From Candidatus Eisenbergiella stercorigallinarum (GTDB taxonomy: Bacteria; Bacillota; Clostridia; Lachnospirales; Lachnospiraceae): DNA of 8,710 nt. This document shows, in pieces, positions 6,779 through 8,710 of this stretch. The stretch's first letter is position 1, and each line of letters opens with the position of its first letter. The position numbers were made by a program, and so were the translations under genes. The notes under the pieces are model-generated. The model had not been told where the DNA came from, made no database searches, and saw nothing but the letters and a program-made list of their open reading frames with translations. The stretch lies in NCBI GenBank assembly GCA_019120525.1, contig DWUW01000172.1:1-8710 (forward strand), given 5' to 3'.

Positions 6779-8263
6779 ATGAAATGTCCCAGGTGCGGGA
6801 ACGAGATAAAAGACGGGATGCTCTTCTGTGAGAACTGCGGCGAGGAAATCCGGATCGTACAGGATTTTGAACCCGAGATCGACGGAATTGTGACCGGCTT
6901 TGATAACGTTTCCAACGTCAGACAGGAAAAAGTAAATACGCAGATCCGCGAAGGGCTGGAAAAGAAATCTGCCGGATCTATGGGAAAAAGGAACCTCCGC
7001 AGGAGGAAAAGGCTGATATGGACCGCTGGCGTGGCAGGCTTTTTGCTCGTTGTCAGCCTCTTCGCTGCCATCGGCATGCTTTTTAGGAATGCGTCCTATC
7101 AATACAGGAGGGCGATGCGTTACATAGAAACGGGCGCATATGAAACAGCGCTTTCATATGCCGAAAGGGCGGTGCGGCTGTCTCCGGATGACCTGGATTA
7201 TCTGTCCGCTTATGTGATGTGCCTTTCCCGGACAGGGCCGCGGGAGGAGACCATTTCCGTCTGCGAAAGGATCCTGGAGGCGGATGCTTCCAACGAGCTG
7301 GCCTACCGGACGCTCGCGGCCATTTATGAAGAGGAAGGGGATTATGAAAAGCTAAACGGGCTTCTTCTGTCCTGCCCGGATGAGCAGATCGTGAGCAGTT
7401 ATCCCGCCTATGTGGCAAAGCCTCCGGAATTTTCCTATGAAAGCGGGATATATGATGAGGCGATTTCCCTGCGGCTGAGCGCCAATACGGGCGGAACCAT
7501 ATATTATACCATGGATGGGACGGAGCCGGATGAGGGCAGCCAGGTCTATGCCTCCCCCATTTATCTGGAGTCCGGTTCCTATCAGATCCGGGCGGTCTTT
7601 GTGAATGAATACGGAGTATCCAGTGAAGAGGCGGAAGGGAATTTCTATGTGGATGTGACCATCCCGGAAGCTCCGCAGGTTACGCCGGAAGAAGGAAGCT
7701 ATACCAGGCCGACCCTGATCACGGTAAAGGGCGGCGAGAACTGCAGGATCTATTATACGCAGGATGGCTCGGCTCCCACGCAGGATTCGGCGGAGTATAC
7801 GGCTCCCTTCCCCATGCCGATCGGCCAGACACGGTTCCGGTTCATCTGCTTTAGCATGGCCGGCGCTGCCGGGGAAGAAACGCAGGTGACCTATTCTTTG
7901 GACCTGCACGCGTCTCTCAGCATTGAAGCTGCCAGGAACCGGCTTCTGGTAGAACTGATGGATGCGGATGTGATCCAGGATATGGACGGCACAGTGGAGA
8001 CGGGAACCGGACATTACGTATATAATTACCGATATGCCATAACGGTTGATGGCACGGATTACTACCTGTACCGGGAATATTACGAGGATGACGCGGGAAA
8101 CAGCGCGGGAACCGGTACGGATTATGTGGTCGATATCATGAACGGGACATGCTATAAGGCGGCGCAGGACGGGCAGGCAGAGGATGGCTCTGATCCCTGG
8201 GACGGCATCATCCTGCAGCGGCTTGATTCCAGGGAAACAGATTCCGGGGAAACGCCGGAATGA
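6779..8263 (+). CDS. Membrane-anchored zinc-ribbon / TPR-like / chitobiase-C-terminal-like repeat protein, function unknown
   Basis: The 494-residue protein starts with a compact zinc ribbon: C3-x2-C6 and C17-x2-C20. A linker to about residue 68 leads to a basic stretch (RNLRRRKR, 71-78) and one hydrophobic segment (about 79-101). With positive charges before it, the zinc ribbon should be cytoplasmic and the rest outside. Residues 105-200 look like two or three TPR-type helical hairpins (YETALSYAERAVRLSPDD at 121-138). Two repeats resemble the chitobiase/beta-hexosaminidase C-terminal domain, centred on IYYTMDGTEP (241-250) and IYYTQDGSAP (325-334), each followed by a Tyr and a strand-rich segment. 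Residues 380-460 form another aromatic-rich region (YVYNYRYAITVDGTDYY) that I cannot assign. No catalytic hexosaminidase domain is present, so a binding or scaffolding role is more likely than hydrolysis. AGGAAGGG at 6765-6772 precedes the ATG by six bases, and only 15 bases separate it from folD, so co-transcription is likely. Its link to folate metabolism is unknown. Confidence 0.85.
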   Translation: MKCPRCGNEIKDGMLFCENCGEEIRIVQDFEPEIDGIVTGFDNVSNVRQEKVNTQIREGLEKKSAGSMGKRNLRRRKRLIWTAGVAGFLLVVSLFAAIGMLFRNASYQYRRAMRYIETGAYETALSYAERAVRLSPDDLDYLSAYVMCLSRTGPREETISVCERILEADASNELAYRTLAAIYEEEGDYEKLNGLLLSCPDEQIVSSYPAYVAKPPEFSYESGIYDEAISLRLSANTGGTIYYTMDGTEPDEGSQVYASPIYLESGSYQIRAVFVNEYGVSSEEAEGNFYVDVTIPEAPQVTPEEGSYTRPTLITVKGGENCRIYYTQDGSAPTQDSAEYTAPFPMPIGQTRFRFICFSMAGAAGEETQVTYSLDLHASLSIEAARNRLLVELMDADVIQDMDGTVETGTGHYVYNYRYAITVDGTDYYLYREYYEDDAGNSAGTGTDYVVDIMNGTCYKAAQDGQAEDGSDPWDGIILQRLDSRETDSGETPE

Positions 8264-8267
8264 AACA

Positions 8268-8296
8268 GGCAGACGCATGCGGGCCATGCATCTGCC
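8268..8296 (+). other. Strong intergenic hairpin
   Basis: GGCAGA (8268-8273) pairs with TCTGCC (8291-8296). After one C-A mismatch, GCATG (8275-8279) pairs with CATGC (8285-8289) around a 5-base loop. That makes 11 pairs in a 29-base element starting four bases after the preceding stop. No T-run follows, so a standard intrinsic terminator is unlikely. It may mark the 3' end of the upstream message, act as a processing or stabilising stem, or attenuate the next gene. Confidence 0.55.
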
Positions 8297-8333
8297 GGAT
8301 ATGGAGCGAAAGCGCTTCGGAATGGAGGAAAAT

Positions 8334-8710
8334 ATGTATCAGATCTTACAGGCAAGGGAACTGACCGCAAACATTTTCGAAATGGTTGTGGAAGCAGGGA
8401 GGGTCGCGAAATCCTGTGAACCGGGACAGTTTGTGATCGTCAGAAAGGATGCGGACAGCGAAAGGATCCCGCTTACCATCTGTGACTATGACAGGCAGGC
8501 GGGAACCATCACGATCGTGTTCCAGATCGTCGGGGCAGGTACGCTGATGATGTCTTCCCTGAAGGCGGGAGACGCGTTCCACGATGTGGTGGGCCCTCTG
8601 GGGCGTCCCTCTGAGCTGGTAGAGGAGGACAGGGAGAGCCTCTCCAAAAAGAGGATCCTGTTTGTGGCAGGCGGCGTGGGCACCGCTCCCGTTTATCCAC
8701 AGGTGAAGTG
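8334..8710 (+). CDS. nfnA: NfnA/SudB-type FAD/NAD-binding electron-transfer subunit (partial, 3' end cut off)
   Basis: The frame stays open to the window end, giving 125 residues of a family usually about 280-300 long. Family members (sulfide/dihydroorotate dehydrogenase-like FAD/NAD-binding proteins) form the small subunit of NADH-dependent ferredoxin:NADP+ oxidoreductase, often next to a glutamate-synthase-like large subunit. Visible features are PGQFVIV (30-36), the FAD-binding RIPLTICDYD (44-53), VVGPLG (85-90) and the NAD-binding start VAGGVGTAP (111-119). The cysteines that bind the [2Fe-2S] cluster would lie beyond the window. The start at 8334 has GGAGG at 8324-8328, five bases away; the in-frame ATG at 8322 overlaps that site and is less likely. 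PyrK of dihydroorotate dehydrogenase is related, but the RIPLTICDYD form fits NfnA/SudB better. An nfnB/gltA-like large-subunit gene would be expected next. Confidence 0.85.
   Translation, partial: MYQILQARELTANIFEMVVEAGRVAKSCEPGQFVIVRKDADSERIPLTICDYDRQAGTITIVFQIVGAGTLMMSSLKAGDAFHDVVGPLGRPSELVEEDRESLSKKRILFVAGGVGTAPVYPQVK

Noticed and set aside
7352..8287. A 311-codon minus-strand open frame opposite the zinc-ribbon/TPR gene
   Set aside because: The plus-strand frame has clear domains and a good ribosome site; the minus-strand product has neither.
1..8710. Defence system, CRISPR array, phage or insertion sequence
   Set aside because: All confident genes are core functions in one orientation with uniform base use. 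No repeat-spacer pattern, transposase, integrase or terminal inverted repeats were seen.

Overview
The window reads as core chromosome of a GC-rich anaerobic Firmicute, most likely a member of the Clostridia close to Lachnospiraceae. The clues are the order TepA-type ClpP, then FtsK/SpoIIIE, strong AGGAGG-type ribosome sites, a formate-tetrahydrofolate ligase of the clostridial type, and an NfnA/SudB-type flavoprotein. All genes lie on the plus strand and are tightly packed. I see no mobile element, CRISPR array, tRNA or rRNA.

Layout: (1) 1-108, the acidic C-terminal tail of an unidentified upstream gene. (2) 109-214, a short gap with a perfect 14-base palindrome, a hairpin and an unused ribosome-binding-like site. 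(3) 215-1015, tepA, a cytosolic ClpP-fold serine protease homologue. (4) 1016-1133, a gap with a good sigma-A-type promoter and a perfect 8-bp leader hairpin just before the next ribosome site. (5) 1134-4061, a 975-aa FtsK/SpoIIIE DNA translocase with a long charged linker. (6) 4108-5778, fhs, and 5900-6763, folD, two one-carbon/folate enzymes separated by 121 bases that can fold into three hairpins in series. (7) 6779-8263, a membrane-anchored protein combining a zinc ribbon, a TPR-like region and two chitobiase-C-terminal-like repeats, of unknown function. (8) 8268-8296, a strong intergenic hairpin. (9) 8334 to the window end, the N-terminal part of an NfnA/SudB-type FAD/NAD-binding electron-transfer subunit.

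How they work together: TepA and FtsK/SpoIIIE are conserved neighbours in Firmicutes but belong to different processes (protein turnover and chromosome translocation). Fhs makes 10-formyl-tetrahydrofolate from formate. FolD interconverts 10-formyl-, 5,10-methenyl- and 5,10-methylene-tetrahydrofolate using NADP(H). Together they supply one-carbon units for purines, thymidylate and serine/glycine exchange, and in acetogens they serve the methyl branch of acetyl-CoA synthesis. A downstream enzyme that could balance NADPH and ferredoxin fits this redox chemistry, but the link is inferred. Most of the window is ordinary housekeeping sequence. I do not see a convincing new defence or mobile system. 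The least explained items are the zinc-ribbon/TPR/chitobiase-like membrane protein and the structured intergenic RNAs.
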